Of a stretch of 6,365 nucleotides of DNA, positions 5,632 through 6,365 are shown in pieces. How positions within the stretch are numbered: the stretch's first letter is position 1; each line of letters begins with the position of its first letter. Position numbers and translations under genes: made by a program. The notes beneath the pieces are model-generated. The model made no database searches. It saw only the letters and a list, made by a program, of their open reading frames with translations, and was not told the DNA's origin. The DNA is from Planctomycetaceae bacterium (GTDB taxonomy: Bacteria; Planctomycetota; Planctomycetia; Pirellulales; Thermoguttaceae): contig DOEZ01000341.1 of NCBI GenBank assembly GCA_003532715.1, positions 1 to 6,365 of the forward strand, read 5' to 3'.

Positions 5632-6365
5632 GGGTGTGTCGTGGAGAGGCTGATGGACGCCAGGGTGGATGACTCGGCGACAACGACAGGGCAATGCCGC
5701 GTGAAGGTGATTAGCGCGGACGAAGTCGACAGGACCGTGCCGCGAGATGCCTGGGAGGACCTCGCGCGAGGCTGCAAGAACCCTTATGTGCTGTACCAGT
5801 CGTCGGCTTGGTGGGACCATTTGCGTTCCACCGACCAGGACGAGGGGCTATTCATGGCGGTTGCCACCGACACGGTCGACCACCGCATAATTGGGCTTGT
5901 TCCCGTCCTCTGCAAGAACCACGTTTTGAAACTGCACGTCGGAACCCGTGCGGTGTTTAGGGCGCCGGTGCCTTCGGTGGTTTTGCTGGGAAGCTACCCT
6001 ATGATGCCCGAACGCAATGATCTCTACGATGCGATTGTGCGAACTCTTTGGGAAGCATTTCCCGATTGCAGGTGTATTTACGCTAAGAGCATACCGGTCG
6101 CCAGTCGTTTTGGAGAATACCTGGGATCCTCCGGCGAGCTTCGCAGTCACTCGATCGCGTATTCTCCTGAGGGATTTCGCAGCCTTCATCTGATTGACTT
6201 ACCCAAGAACTTTCAGGAATATCTCGTCCAGTTTCGATCAAAGGAACGTCGCGATTTTGCGCGGCGAGTGAGGCGTCTGAGGGAGTTCTCCGAGGCGGGG
6301 TTGCGGCTGGTGCGGATCGAAACGGCCGAGCAGGTTGACCAATTCGTCGGCGACGCCGCGTTCGT
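5629..6365 (+). CDS. CelD/BcsL-like (FemAB-type) acyltransferase, second tandem copy, 3'-truncated by the window edge
   Basis: The frame is open from ATG 5629 to the end of the window (245 complete codons plus two bases). It is a clear paralogue of the gene just upstream: DAWEDL, LYQSSAWWDHL, IIGLVPVL, VFRAPVPSVVLLGS, YSPEGF, FQEYLVQFRSKERRDFARRV and RRLREF line up without large gaps with the first copy, at about 40% identity judged by eye. The visible part holds the N-terminal domain and the start of the C-terminal acyltransferase domain; the SPG / D-G-D / YK motifs would lie beyond the edge and cannot be checked. ATG 5629 is chosen because it overlaps the upstream stop. ATG 5653, with GGAG at 5643-5646, would remove eight residues (MGCVVERL) that have no counterpart in the domain. 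The donor and acceptor are unknown. That the tandem copies act on the same glycan, either in sequence or as a pair, is inference. Confidence 0.85.
   Translation, partial: MGCVVERLMDARVDDSATTTGQCRVKVISADEVDRTVPRDAWEDLARGCKNPYVLYQSSAWWDHLRSTDQDEGLFMAVATDTVDHRIIGLVPVLCKNHVLKLHVGTRAVFRAPVPSVVLLGSYPMMPERNDLYDAIVRTLWEAFPDCRCIYAKSIPVASRFGEYLGSSGELRSHSIAYSPEGFRSLHLIDLPKNFQEYLVQFRSKERRDFARRVRRLREFSEAGLRLVRIETAEQVDQFVGDAAF

Overview
The window looks like part of a chromosomal exopolysaccharide / surface-glycan locus from a high-GC bacterium, most likely a planctomycete. This is inferred from the EpsI-type protein (core GPPGGICEHTPEVC), the style of the sugar transferase (GLAQVNLPPDTDL), the FADVRQRW-type glycosyltransferase, the very GC-rich codon use and the scarcity of Shine-Dalgarno sites. 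No 16S or other taxonomic marker is present, so the assignment is tentative. All recognisable genes lie on the + strand.

Layout. 1-834 is the 3' part of a tetratricopeptide-repeat protein that enters from the left edge. 933-1739 is an exosortase-associated EpsI-like membrane-anchored protein. 1840-2985 is a monotopic phosphoglycosyl transferase (bacterial sugar transferase) with unusual basic N-terminal and Asn-Gly-rich C-terminal extensions; it has the best ribosome-binding site in the window. After a 187-base gap, 3173-4342 is a membrane-embedded family 2 glycosyltransferase. 4382-5629 and 5629-window end are two tandem paralogous CelD/BcsL (FemAB-like, GNAT-fold) acyltransferases. The second overlaps the first by one base (TGATG) and is cut by the right edge.

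How the genes may work together. The sugar transferase would put the first sugar-phosphate on undecaprenyl phosphate, the family 2 glycosyltransferase would extend the glycan at the inner membrane, and the two acyltransferases would decorate the sugar or an attached amino group. EpsI-like and TPR proteins commonly accompany exosortase loci, where exopolysaccharide synthesis and C-terminal sorting of surface proteins are encoded together. No exosortase, flippase, polymerase or export gene is in the window.

The first three genes are extremely GC-rich at third codon positions and the last three clearly less so, so 2986-3172 may be a junction between a conserved core and a more variable glycan cassette. 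The region is a recognisable type of locus rather than a wholly new system. Its oddest parts are the extended sugar transferase, the tandem acyltransferase pair and the altered nucleotide-binding motifs of the glycosyltransferase.
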